Below are positions 16,621-24,175 of a stretch of 24,588 nucleotides of DNA, piece after piece. The translations under genes were made by a program, and so were the position numbers. Numbering within the stretch: position 1 is the stretch's first letter; each line of letters begins with the position of its first letter. The DNA comes from CAUZSN01 sp963582345. GTDB taxonomy: Bacteria; Planctomycetota; Planctomycetia; Planctomycetales; Planctomycetaceae. The notes beneath the pieces are model-generated. The model made no database searches, was not told where the DNA came from, and worked only from the letters and a program-made list of their open reading frames with translations. The stretch covers positions 1 to 24,588 of the forward strand of contig CAUZSN010000034.1 in the NCBI GenBank assembly GCA_963582345.1, in the 5' to 3' direction.

Positions 16621-16815
16621 TTAATTTCGGCCAAAGTTTCTGTACCCAGCTTGGCCCTCGAGAAGTAACAGACATTTGGATGTGATGCCGGGTTAGTAAG
16701 TTCCCCTGATTGCAGCCTGACCCACTCTGCAGATCAGTTCTCCATCGCAACTTTCTTCCCGGTTTTCGTCGTCTGGACTTCGTGGGGGCCTTTTTCTGCG
16801 CGGACTGCAACCAAT

Positions 16816-17250
16816 CTACGACCTGTAAGTCGCAAACGAATTTGGTGTTTCCCAAATGGAAACCTCCGCGACTGGGAACTCTTGCGACCGAGCGTAGTCA
16901 AAAATAATTCTCGCGATGTTCTCGGCAGTGGGGTTCATCGGGATCACGTAGAGCGGCTCATTCAGTTTACTCAACAACGGTAACGCCGGGTCGTTTTCGT
17001 TCAGGATCATTCGGTGATCGAGTTCTTCATCGATCCACGTCCGGAGAGATCTTTTGATCTCAGCGAAATCGACCACCATCCCTCGTTCGTCCAGTTGCTC
17101 ACCTTCTAGCACAATCACCGCCCGTCCGTTATGGCCATGCAAATGGCGGCACTTGCCGGCATAGTTCAGTAAACGATGGCCGTAACAGAAATCGATTTGC
17201 TGGGTCACCCGGAACATGAGGGCAACTTTCACGAATGTATGGGATGACAA
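16816..17250 (-). CDS. queD: 6-pyruvoyl-tetrahydropterin synthase/QueD-family enzyme
   Basis: Small zinc enzyme of the PTPS/QueD family; bacterial members usually make 6-carboxy-tetrahydropterin for queuosine or related 7-deazaguanines. Numbered from the inner ATG at 17217, zinc ligands are His14 (FCYGHRL), His27 and His29 (HLHGH), with the catalytic Cys23 in GKCRHLHGH, in the same spacing as E. coli QueD. Also present are VVDFAEIK, LDHRMILNE, PTAENIA and the substrate-gripping glutamate in WETPNS. The longer frame starts with TTG 17250, which has GGAG nine bases upstream; ATG 17217 fits homologue starts better, so the start is uncertain. No other queuosine genes are nearby, so substrate is inferred from family. 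A possible frameshifted small gene lies just upstream on the same strand. Confidence 0.88.
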   Translation of the reverse strand: MSSHTFVKVALMFRVTQQIDFCYGHRLLNYAGKCRHLHGHNGRAVIVLEGEQLDERGMVVDFAEIKRSLRTWIDEELDHRMILNENDPALPLLSKLNEPLYVIPMNPTAENIARIIFDYARSQEFPVAEVSIWETPNSFATYRS

Positions 17251-17266
17251 ATGATATTACTCCATT

Positions 17267-17457
17267 CTAAAAGTTACCTTCGGTGATAACAACTGGGGTG
17301 CCATCACCGGATCTTTTGGGTCTTGGCGGATTGTGGGGCAGGCTCCCTTGCTCTAACCGATTCGGACTAAAATCAGGGTGATGTGATACCGACCACACTA
17401 ACTCGGCTCCACGAGTGACCGTATCCATCTATCGAATTCGTTCTCGAAATCAGACAC
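17267..17457 (-). pseudogene. Possible frameshifted small gene before queD
   Basis: From a GTG at 17457 one frame reads SDFENEFDRWIRSLVEPS and stops. An overlapping frame, itself open from an ATG at 17428, reads AELVWSVSHHPDFSPNRLEQ, then PPRPKRSGDGTPVVITEGNF and stops at 17269-17267, 17 bp before the TTG of the QueD-like gene. Each looks like protein; together they would be one protein of about 63 residues broken by a single frameshift. Alternatively the 53-codon ATG frame is a genuine small gene. No family is recognised. Tight spacing on the same strand suggests cotranscription with the QueD-like gene. Confidence 0.35.
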
Positions 17458-17690
17458 TTAGTAATCGACAACTTGTTATCACTAGATGTGTTACATAATT
17501 AAACAGCGAATGAATATCGGAAAGTCTTCAAAATCGTTGACAACCTTCAAGGCCGGTCTTGACCCAAATTGGCGATTCGGATAAACATCCGCCCCACGCA
17601 ACTCGACTCTCCGGATTCCCGCTGTTCGTTGCGTCACTGCACTCTCTCGTCTCTGTTCTTGAAACACTACTTTCTGGTAGGAACGTGAAC

Positions 17691-18791
17691 ATGTCTAGAA
17701 ACATGTCCCGCGCGGTTTCTGTATTTGGAACCGTCATTTTTATCGCGTGTGCTCCCACGGCATCTTCAGCTCAATGGGCCCCAACGGGTTCTCCGTGTTA
17801 TTGCATGCGGCCCGTGGCACAGACGATTTATCGCACGGTCCCGGTGACCCAATACCAAGAGGTTCGGCATACGGTCAGAAAACCAGTGGTTGAGACCAAG
17901 TATGTCGAACGTCCAGTGACAGAATACCGCCGAGTCGTCGAGGCAAAAACAGTCGACGTGCCGACGCTCGCTTATCAAGACATTACCGAACATCGAACGA
18001 TCCGACGAAACTATGGACGCTGGGTCACTCGCCATCAATCTAAATCGCGTTTGTCGGCCTGTGAATACGACGGTCGACCGGACATCTTTGGTTTTTTGAA
18101 TCGGACTGGCTACGTCATTCGCTCGGCGTTCACGCCCAGATTGATTGCCACACGAGAATATGTTCCGAATGTTCAGATGCAAACAATTCCAGTGACGCGC
18201 CGTGTGGCTATCCACGGGACTCGCAAGGTCACCTACAATGTGACTCGATTAGATCCTCATACAACGACCCGCAAGGTTGCGGTCAATACGGTTCGTTATG
18301 TCGACGAAGAAGTCGTGTCGCTGCGGCCGGTCACTGTGATGCGAAGCCTCCCGGTGGGCACTCGGACATCGTACTCCTATTCGCCACTGACGCCTCAATT
18401 GACTCGATCCGCATTGCGACCAAGTCCCGATCCTATCAGCAGTTCAAAGTCCCAAACAAAATATCCCAAGCGAACGGCCAATTCACGCGACGATGACGAT
18501 GTGTTCGCTCCGAAATCTGACTCGCGAGATCAAGTTGATCTGGATCTCGAATCTAGTCGCCTGGGTGATTTTCGTACGGATAGAACGTTAGCTAGCTTGT
18601 CGGTCCGCAGAAGTACGTCCAAGTCGCCATCGCCAATAACTCAAAGCCTCAAACATCGCCATCCTCCGACAATCCGGGCGACCGCACAGCGTGTACCTTC
18701 GATTGTGCGAGTCAGCGGTTGGAGAGCCCGACGCCCGGTAGTTCCAGCACCCATCTTGACGACACCGACAATCTCCATCGCCGGGAAATAA
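17691..18791 (+). CDS. Secreted YTV-repeat-like protein
   Basis: A 366-residue exported protein. Residues 1-27 are a signal peptide ending TASSA, with cleavage probably before QWAP. From about 35 to 215 it is made of short beta-like repeats rich in Tyr, Thr, Val, Arg and Pro (for example QTIYRTVPVTQYQEVRHTVR and VETKYVERPVTEYRRVVE). These match my recollection of the YTV repeat that is abundant in secreted Rhodopirellula proteins. The tail from about 230 is basic, low-complexity and Ser/Pro-rich, with an acidic patch (RDDDDVFAPK). A Cys pair (CYC) lies near the mature N-terminus. The ATG at 17691 is chosen over the longer frame from 17559 because AGGA lies about eight bases upstream and it begins the signal peptide. 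A strong intrinsic terminator follows. Function unknown; probably surface or extracellular structural. Confidence 0.8.
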   Translation: MSRNMSRAVSVFGTVIFIACAPTASSAQWAPTGSPCYCMRPVAQTIYRTVPVTQYQEVRHTVRKPVVETKYVERPVTEYRRVVEAKTVDVPTLAYQDITEHRTIRRNYGRWVTRHQSKSRLSACEYDGRPDIFGFLNRTGYVIRSAFTPRLIATREYVPNVQMQTIPVTRRVAIHGTRKVTYNVTRLDPHTTTRKVAVNTVRYVDEEVVSLRPVTVMRSLPVGTRTSYSYSPLTPQLTRSALRPSPDPISSSKSQTKYPKRTANSRDDDDVFAPKSDSRDQVDLDLESSRLGDFRTDRTLASLSVRRSTSKSPSPITQSLKHRHPPTIRATAQRVPSIVRVSGWRARRPVVPAPILTTPTISIAGK

Positions 18792-18836
18792 AACTCTATT
18801 CCTTTCACCTCTTCAATATTACCTACCTCCCCACGC

Positions 18837-18868
18837 GGCACCGGTATCATACCGGTGCCCAAATTTTT
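18837..18868 (+). terminator. Intrinsic terminator after the YTV-repeat gene
   Basis: An 11-bp perfect stem (GGCACCGGTAT / ATACCGGTGCC) around one central base, followed by C, AAA and five T's, 46 bp after the stop codon. This is the clearest rho-independent terminator in the window. It also falls inside a minus-strand frame described separately. Confidence 0.75.
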
Positions 18869-19165
18869 GCGCGATGCGTTTGGCACAGCTCGCGAAATGA
18901 TCTCAACCAGGATCATATTGAACTGTTCGGCGTCTTGTCTGGCGACGAGGTGGATGTCAATACCCGACTGCGGCACCAGCTGCGTTTCCACCGACTTCTA
19001 AAAGTCCGACCGACTTGAACCGCCAACGAATGACTCATCGCCCATCCATCCACTTTCCCAAAGACAAAGTGAGACCAGTACGAGAATCGCCATGGGTAAC
19101 GCCAGAAGCTCGAACCGCTGCCGCAGTTCGTCCAAACAGGAACATGAATGTAAGCCACCTAACAT
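18860..19165 (-). pseudogene. Possible small membrane-protein gene interrupted by an in-frame stop
   Basis: From an ATG at 19165 the minus strand encodes 55 residues with a clear hydrophobic segment (FELLALPMAILVLVSLCLWE) and then an in-frame TAG at 19000-18998. The same frame continues afterwards with protein-like sequence (ETQLVPQSGIDIHLVARQDA and FNMILVEIISRAVPNASRK) and remains open through the terminator stem into the antisense of the YTV gene. The true end is unknown; I set it at the terminator edge. No Shine-Dalgarno and no family recognised. It could be a decayed gene or chance. Confidence 0.3.
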
Positions 19166-19387
19166 AACCGTTAAAACCGGATAAGTTGGCTGATTTTAAG
19201 AAAATCACATATTCTTGCAGAATTGATTCATTCGCTATATTCCGAATAACCGATACTAATTTCGAGTACCAATGTCGCCTTTCCGTATCGGAAGTTCGGC
19301 ACTCGAACTGAGGGCTGGCAAATTCGCTCTTGGCAGTCTTTCACTGTTTCAAGTGAATGGAAAACGCTTTTTGACAAGGAGAAGAGC

Positions 19388-21580
19388 ATGCGAACGAGCA
19401 TGTGGTGTCTCGCAGTTTGCGGAGTAGTCGGCCTGACTTGGGGTATCGGAAATGCCAAGGACGAATTGCCGGACAAGTACCGTTCGTCCATGAATCCTAC
19501 ACGATTCATGGGACCGACGTTCGACTTCTTTTCGCGAAGCGGAACGAACAAAGATACGGCCAATCAAAATGGAAAATTGGACAGAGCTTCCAAAAAGGCG
19601 GTTCCAGACGCTACACGCTTGGCCAAGACTAGTTTGAAGATTGGACCTGCAACTACAAGGGACGTCTCCGTTTCGCGGAAGATGAATAGTTTTGATTCGT
19701 TCAATGCTGAGAAGAAGTCGCCTTCGCGCTACCTGTCGCGTCGCACACCAAATGTCCGTTATTTGCGGACGCGTTCCCAAGCCGACACCGACAAGGCACC
19801 TGTCAAGAATGACTACGCGCAGCTATTCACCGCTGGCGATCAATCGAATGCCAACGATCGATCTGTAGAACTCGACAGCGACCCGGCACCGAGTACGGCA
19901 AACAAAGCTATCTATCGATTAGATGCCCCTCAAAAAAAGAGCCCACAGCAATTGCAGCTCGCCAAAGCCAGTAGTTCTCGTCGTCCTTCCAAGCAACAGG
20001 AAGACATCGGGCTGACCGGACCTACTGAGGATAACGATTCTCCGTTCCATAAAATGGGCGAATCATCAGAGGCCAAATTCGGCTGGCTAGCACTTGAACG
20101 ACATTCGAAACCGACATCGGCAGATCAGACGACTCAAGAAATTCGTCTGGTAAATGCAATTGAGCCATCCTTGGATCCCCATCCAAGCATCGCATCGGCC
20201 GAGAGCCTAAAAGGCAGCCCAACGTCCATAAGCCTACAATGGATCAAGAACAGAAATAACAGCGACATCCACGTGGGACGAGAGTACCAATGTGATTTGA
20301 TCGTCAAAAACACTGGCAAGCTTGCTGCTAAAAACGTTGTTGTTGACGCCTACTTTCCAACCACGGTCAAACTGACCAGCGTCATACCGGAACCGACCGA
20401 GGCCGACCAGAATTTGTCCTGGCTGTTCGATTCGCTTGCTCCCGGCGAAGTACACTCCATCAAAATTAATCTGATCCCCAGCCAACGCGGCGATCTGAAG
20501 ACGTCTGCCCAGGTCCGGTTTTCCGGAACCGCTACCGGATTGTTCCAGGTCCATGAACCTTTACTGGCAATCACGGTCGAAGGACCATCCACAGTCATAG
20601 TGGGCGATCCGGTGTCTCAGATCATCACCATCGCCAATTCGGGCACCGGAGTCGCTCGAAACGTCGGCATCCAAGTGGAAATTTCCAAAGGATTGGACCA
20701 TCCACACGGCCAGCAACGGATGATAGAAATCGGGTCACTGAACTCCGGAGAATGGAGTACGATCCGTTTGTCGATGGTGGCGGTCAGCACTGGTGAAAAG
20801 GACATTCAGATTGAAGCCCACGCCGATGCTGATATCAGCGCAGCCAATATCACCAAAGTAAACGTGACTGCCCCCAACTTACAAGTCATCGTTGACGGGC
20901 CCGCCGTCAGATATTTGGGTCGCAGAGCGAAGTACTCCGTCGCCGTCATTAATAACGGCACGGCGGCGACCAATAAGGTGCGAGTCATCCACAAACTGCC
21001 GGATGGATTCGAATTCGTCAAAGCCGATAAAGGTGGAAGTTTCGATAAGTCAAATCGCGCAGTGAACTGGTTCGTTGGCGCACTGAAACCCGGCGAGTCA
21101 ACTCGGTTATACTCTCAACTCACTACGACCGACTTCGGTGAGTTCGTTCATCATGTGTCCGCGATTTCAGAACAGGGTGGCAATACAACATCCCAACTCT
21201 CGACGCGTGTCGAAGGGACGGCTTCGTTACGATTGGAAATTGTCGATCTGGACGATCCCGTGGAAGTGGGTCGCGAAACGGCATACGAATTTCGCGTAAG
21301 GAACGACGGGTCTAGGTCCGCTAAGAACGTCGGACTTTCTTGTGAATTGCCGGCAGGCATCGAATTAATTCGAGCCAAAGGGCCGACAGATCTGGTCTCT
21401 AAGAACGGCCGAGTGATCTTCAAACCTCTGATCGAACTGGCGCCCGGAAAGACCACCTTGTACCATGTGTACATCCGCGGTGTCGCCGAAGGCAACCAGC
21501 GAATCCGGGCGCGCCTGACCAGCGAATCCTTTCAGGAACCGTTGGTCTTCGAAGAGATGACAAAGTTCTACGCGGATTGA
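19388..21580 (+). CDS. Secreted protein with tandem DUF11/CARDB-like domains
   Basis: A 730-residue exported protein, probably a cell-surface structural protein. Residues 1-23 are a signal peptide ending GNAKD. About 25-275 is polar and low in order, rich in Ser, Lys and Arg. From about 280 to 730 there are four tandem beta-sandwich repeats with DUF11-type landmarks: CDLIVKNTGKLAAKNVVVDA, ITIANSGTGVARNVGIQVEI, SVAVINNGTAATNKVRVIHK and FRVRNDGSRSAKNVGLSCEL. Each is followed by a LxPGE-type turn (SLAPGEVHSI, ALKPGESTRL, ELAPGKTTLY). AAGGAG lies six bases before the ATG. It stands alone between the YTV gene and rpsR. No sortase or autotransporter signal was seen. Multi-DUF11 exported proteins are common in planctomycetes and have been proposed as wall or surface components. 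Confidence 0.85.
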   Translation: MRTSMWCLAVCGVVGLTWGIGNAKDELPDKYRSSMNPTRFMGPTFDFFSRSGTNKDTANQNGKLDRASKKAVPDATRLAKTSLKIGPATTRDVSVSRKMNSFDSFNAEKKSPSRYLSRRTPNVRYLRTRSQADTDKAPVKNDYAQLFTAGDQSNANDRSVELDSDPAPSTANKAIYRLDAPQKKSPQQLQLAKASSSRRPSKQQEDIGLTGPTEDNDSPFHKMGESSEAKFGWLALERHSKPTSADQTTQEIRLVNAIEPSLDPHPSIASAESLKGSPTSISLQWIKNRNNSDIHVGREYQCDLIVKNTGKLAAKNVVVDAYFPTTVKLTSVIPEPTEADQNLSWLFDSLAPGEVHSIKINLIPSQRGDLKTSAQVRFSGTATGLFQVHEPLLAITVEGPSTVIVGDPVSQIITIANSGTGVARNVGIQVEISKGLDHPHGQQRMIEIGSLNSGEWSTIRLSMVAVSTGEKDIQIEAHADADISAANITKVNVTAPNLQVIVDGPAVRYLGRRAKYSVAVINNGTAATNKVRVIHKLPDGFEFVKADKGGSFDKSNRAVNWFVGALKPGESTRLYSQLTTTDFGEFVHHVSAISEQGGNTTSQLSTRVEGTASLRLEIVDLDDPVEVGRETAYEFRVRNDGSRSAKNVGLSCELPAGIELIRAKGPTDLVSKNGRVIFKPLIELAPGKTTLYHVYIRGVAEGNQRIRARLTSESFQEPLVFEEMTKFYAD

Positions 21581-21868
21581 CGTAGTTTCGGGTCGCCCGC
21601 TCGAAACGTTCATTCGCAAAAATTTGTTTGAGTGAGCGAACGGCCGTGCCCTAGTTGTCGAATGTCTTGCAAGACAACGGCAACCAGAGAAAAATCGGTT
21701 GAAATATCCACGTTCGATCATCATAATCCGTCATTCAGCTTGCTAAGCGGCCCCCTGAGTCGTTGCCAGTCTGTAGCTGCGAACACAATGTCCGTGAGCC
21801 TTCGGCAGGGGTCCCTGGGTTTCGAGCTGAACGTTCACACGGCCCAAGTTGAAGAAGACGGAGACTAA
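21581..21868. other. Leader region of rpsR with a doubtful 78-codon frame
   Basis: A plus-strand frame from GTG 21632 ends with TAA immediately before the rpsR ATG (TAAATG) and begins with a CPSCRMSC cysteine pattern. It has no Shine-Dalgarno and low-quality sequence after the cysteines, so I do not call it a gene. GGAG at 21859-21862 serves rpsR. A weak hairpin (GTTTCG / CGAAAC) lies at about 21585-21607, just after the DUF11 stop, without a T run. Confidence 0.35.
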
Positions 21869-22153
21869 ATGCCAACGCTAAGCAAAACAGAAATCAGAAA
21901 GCGCAGAAAAAAGCGGGCGCGGCTGAAGAAAAAACTTCGTTGTCGATTCTGCCCGGACGGCTGCGACAGTTCCCCGCGACCGATCTACGTCGATTACAAG
22001 GTCTTGAAAACTTTGAAGGCTATGATCAACCGCAGCGGGCAGATTTTGTCGCGCCGGCGCACCGGCAACTGTGCGAAATACCAGCGCGCGGTACGTCGGG
22101 CTATTCTACGAGCCCGCTTTATGGGGTTGCTGTCCTACGTTCCCGAGGAATAG
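21869..22153 (+). CDS. rpsR: Ribosomal protein bS18, zinc-binding form
   Basis: Small-subunit ribosomal protein bS18, 94 residues. The core is typical: DYKVLKTLKAMINRSGQILS followed by RRRTGNCAKYQRAVRRAILRAR and MGLLSYV. Cys25, Cys28 and Cys32 (CRFCPDGC) and Cys68 (TGNCAKYQ) form the zinc-ribbon set of the 'C+' form. The N-terminal 23 residues are strongly basic. GGAG lies six bases before the ATG. Oddity: rpsF and rplI, its usual partners, are not adjacent; it lies alone between a secreted-protein gene and a long spacer. If a cysteine-free paralogue exists elsewhere, this copy would be the zinc-replete one; that cannot be judged here. Confidence 0.93.
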   Translation: MPTLSKTEIRKRRKKRARLKKKLRCRFCPDGCDSSPRPIYVDYKVLKTLKAMINRSGQILSRRRTGNCAKYQRAVRRAILRARFMGLLSYVPEE

Positions 22154-22931
22154 TGTGCTTTCGGATCGCACAGACTGCGAATTGGCTAGACTCATCGCCA
22201 GGTCAGCCGACCGTTGCTTTCCGTGTGAAACTTCAGAGTGACTTCGCTGAACGAAGTTCGCAGCAATCTAGTGCTTTGTCAAACGAGTCGAAATCAGATT
22301 GTCTCTGCGCAGTGATTGACTTTTTGGTATCCGGACTCGCATCATTCATCCGTCATTCCACCGCTGCTGCCGCTGCGTCCCGCAACGGTGTCTATGAAAC
22401 AAATGCGGCATCGTAACGCAATTCGAGCGACGACGTTTTTCGAGCAGATCGGGGAGCTGATATCGATCACGATGTGTGTGAAGAATCGTGGGGCCAAACC
22501 GGTTGCGACCGTCACGCGCAGACCATCGACCGATCACAGGATTGATTTGAAACTCAACACGCAAAAACCAAGCCTGTCGAGAATGAGTATTGACAACATC
22601 CTCTCTCACTCAGATTACGTCGCGATTTCATCCTTCAGGATAACCCAGCTAGCCAACGAATGTCAAAAAGCCTTCCGCGGCGGCTTTGCTTGGATCAATT
22701 ATTTGGCACACTTGATTTGTCGTGAAGCACAACTAAACGTACTGGTCTCCCACACGCGTCTGACTGAACTTGCTGTCGTTTAGCGCACTGTCGACACGGC
22801 ATTTCTTGTCGAATAAGAATCAAACTATGTAACCCGTATTATTCATCAACGTCAGTGACCATATTGCAATCTCTGATGATTTGGTAACTTGCAGCTATCT
22901 ACCTAACAAACACCGTAGTCTGTTAGGCGAT
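22154..22931. other. Long spacer after rpsR without a convincing gene
   Basis: Two plus-strand frames are open here: one from GTG 22153 (overlapping the rpsR stop as TAGTG) to 22416, rich in Ser and Ala, and one from TTG 22316 to 22783 (155 codons, containing ITMCVKNRGAKPVATVTRRP). Neither has a Shine-Dalgarno or a family I know, and both may be chance. Small hairpins lie at 22241-22257 (ACTTCG / CGAAGT) and 22902-22927 (CCTAACA / TGTTAGG); neither has a T tract. Nothing else is evident. Confidence 0.4.
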
Positions 22932-23156
22932 TTCTAGTCCGAATCACCAGGTTTGAAGTTGTGCGATCCAGTCACAAGAACGAAACGTCTTGGCCGAAGG
23001 CCAAAATTCACTCAAGCGACATCTCAAGAGCGCACTTGTCACGCAATAGTTTGAGCCTCCAAAACAAAGTGTTTTCGAACAACCCTTTTCTGCAATCACG
23101 CGATAGGCACAACTTCAAACCTGGCGTTTGGAGCTACTGAATTATCCGGACTAGAA
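22932..23156. repeat. MITE-like element with composite terminal inverted repeats
   Basis: TTCTAGTCCG at 22932-22941 is repeated inverted at 23147-23156. Inside these ends, the 18-bp CCAGGTTTGAAGTTGTGC at 22947-22964 is perfectly inverted at 23107-23124. The right arm carries about 17 extra bases between its outer and inner blocks. The 225-bp unit has no coding capacity and contains a smaller hairpin at 22990-23004 (TTGGCC, GAA, GGCCAA). This resembles a non-autonomous miniature element or a large structured RNA; no flanking target duplication was recognised. Its right end lies 8 bp before the yggS ATG, so it would form most of the yggS leader. Confidence 0.55.
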
Positions 23157-23164
23157 TACTTCAC

Positions 23165-23884
23165 ATGACATCAACAAAGTCCCACATTGCAGAAAACTAT
23201 CAACGGGTCCTTGATCGCTGCAATGCCGCCTGTCTTCGTTCCGGCCGGTCGGCATCGTCAGTGAAACTTGTCGCTGTGACAAAATATGCGGAAGTGGACT
23301 GGATTCAAACGCTCGTGGAACTCGGCATTAAGGACTTGGGTGAGAATCGTCCGCAGCAGCTCATTCAACGGGCGACCGAGATACCACTGAACGCCTGTTG
23401 GCACCTGATCGGCCACCTACAGAGGAACAAAGTACGTCCCGTGTTACCTATGGTGACGTTGATTCATTCCGTCGACACACTGCGACTTTTGGCGAAGATC
23501 GATTTCGTGGCAAAGGAATTGAATTGTCAGCCTCATGTGCTGCTAGAAGTCAACGTTTCGGGTGAAGCAGCCAAAAACGGATTCTCGGCGAATGAGCTGA
23601 TTGCCAATTGGGACAAGGTGCTTAGACTCGGACACCTGCGCGTTAATGGTTTGATGACGATGGCGCCATATTCGAAACATCCCGAAGATTCGCGCCCGAT
23701 TTTCCAACGATTGCGAGAACTCCGGAACGGTTTGGCTGCCAAATCCCCTGAATCGGTCTTGTTGCCGGAACTTTCAATGGGAATGAGTGGTGATTTCGAT
23801 GTCGCTGTTGAAGAAGGAGCAACCATGATCCGTATCGGCAACAACCTGTTCAACGGACTCGAGTCCACTTTGGCGCAGCCATGA
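23165..23884 (+). CDS. yggS: YggS-family pyridoxal-phosphate homeostasis protein
   Basis: PLP-binding protein of the YggS/PLPBP family, which buffers pyridoxal phosphate and affects amino acid and keto acid pools; no enzymatic reaction is established. The 239 residues have the normal length of the single-domain TIM barrel. The Schiff-base lysine is Lys40 in LVAVTKY. Further signatures are LGENRPQQL near 57-65, WHLIGHLQRNKVR near 79-91, SVDTLRL, LLEVNVSGEAAKNGF near 125, GLMTMAPY and the phosphate-binding LSMGMSGDF plus ATMIRIGNNLF. The usual SDD before the C-terminal phosphate loop is SGD here. No clear Shine-Dalgarno is visible, because a MITE-like element ends 8 bp before the ATG. The gene stands alone. 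Confidence 0.94.
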   Translation: MTSTKSHIAENYQRVLDRCNAACLRSGRSASSVKLVAVTKYAEVDWIQTLVELGIKDLGENRPQQLIQRATEIPLNACWHLIGHLQRNKVRPVLPMVTLIHSVDTLRLLAKIDFVAKELNCQPHVLLEVNVSGEAAKNGFSANELIANWDKVLRLGHLRVNGLMTMAPYSKHPEDSRPIFQRLRELRNGLAAKSPESVLLPELSMGMSGDFDVAVEEGATMIRIGNNLFNGLESTLAQP

Positions 23885-24175
23885 TCGCTTTTGAGTTTCT
23901 CACGACTGCCGTCATCCAGAATAGTGACACTGCGCAACGATTGTTCGTTATAGTACGGCCTTTTCATGGCCATCAATTAAGACATACGGCCACCTGAAAA
24001 GTCCGTCCCACAATCAAATTGAACTACTACCACATCAGACATCAACGATTGCATTCATTGCGATGCTTTTTCTGCACACTTATACTTTCGCCCCACACAT
24101 CAACTTGAATGTTGAATCACACGTCAGCGAATTGGAATAGGGCCACGAACATCGAAATATCAGAGGAGCAACTGA
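23885..24175. other. Spacer between yggS and the beta-propeller gene
   Basis: No gene or strong hairpin was recognised in these 290 bases. A minus-strand frame opposite the yggS end extends into it (SVTILDDGSREKLKSD) but lacks a credible start signal and is probably chance. Confidence 0.4.

Noticed and set aside
16595..16855. Minus-strand frame of 86 codons beyond the queD-like gene
   Set aside because: It starts inside the queD-like coding sequence in another frame and is of basic, biased composition without a start signal; treated as a shadow.
21940..22416. Plus-strand frame of 158 codons over the end of rpsR
   Set aside because: Half of it is the wrong frame of rpsR; the rest is Ser/Ala-rich with no start signal.
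22902..22927. CCTAACA/TGTTAGG hairpin as a terminator
   Set aside because: No T tract on either strand and no gene ending close by.
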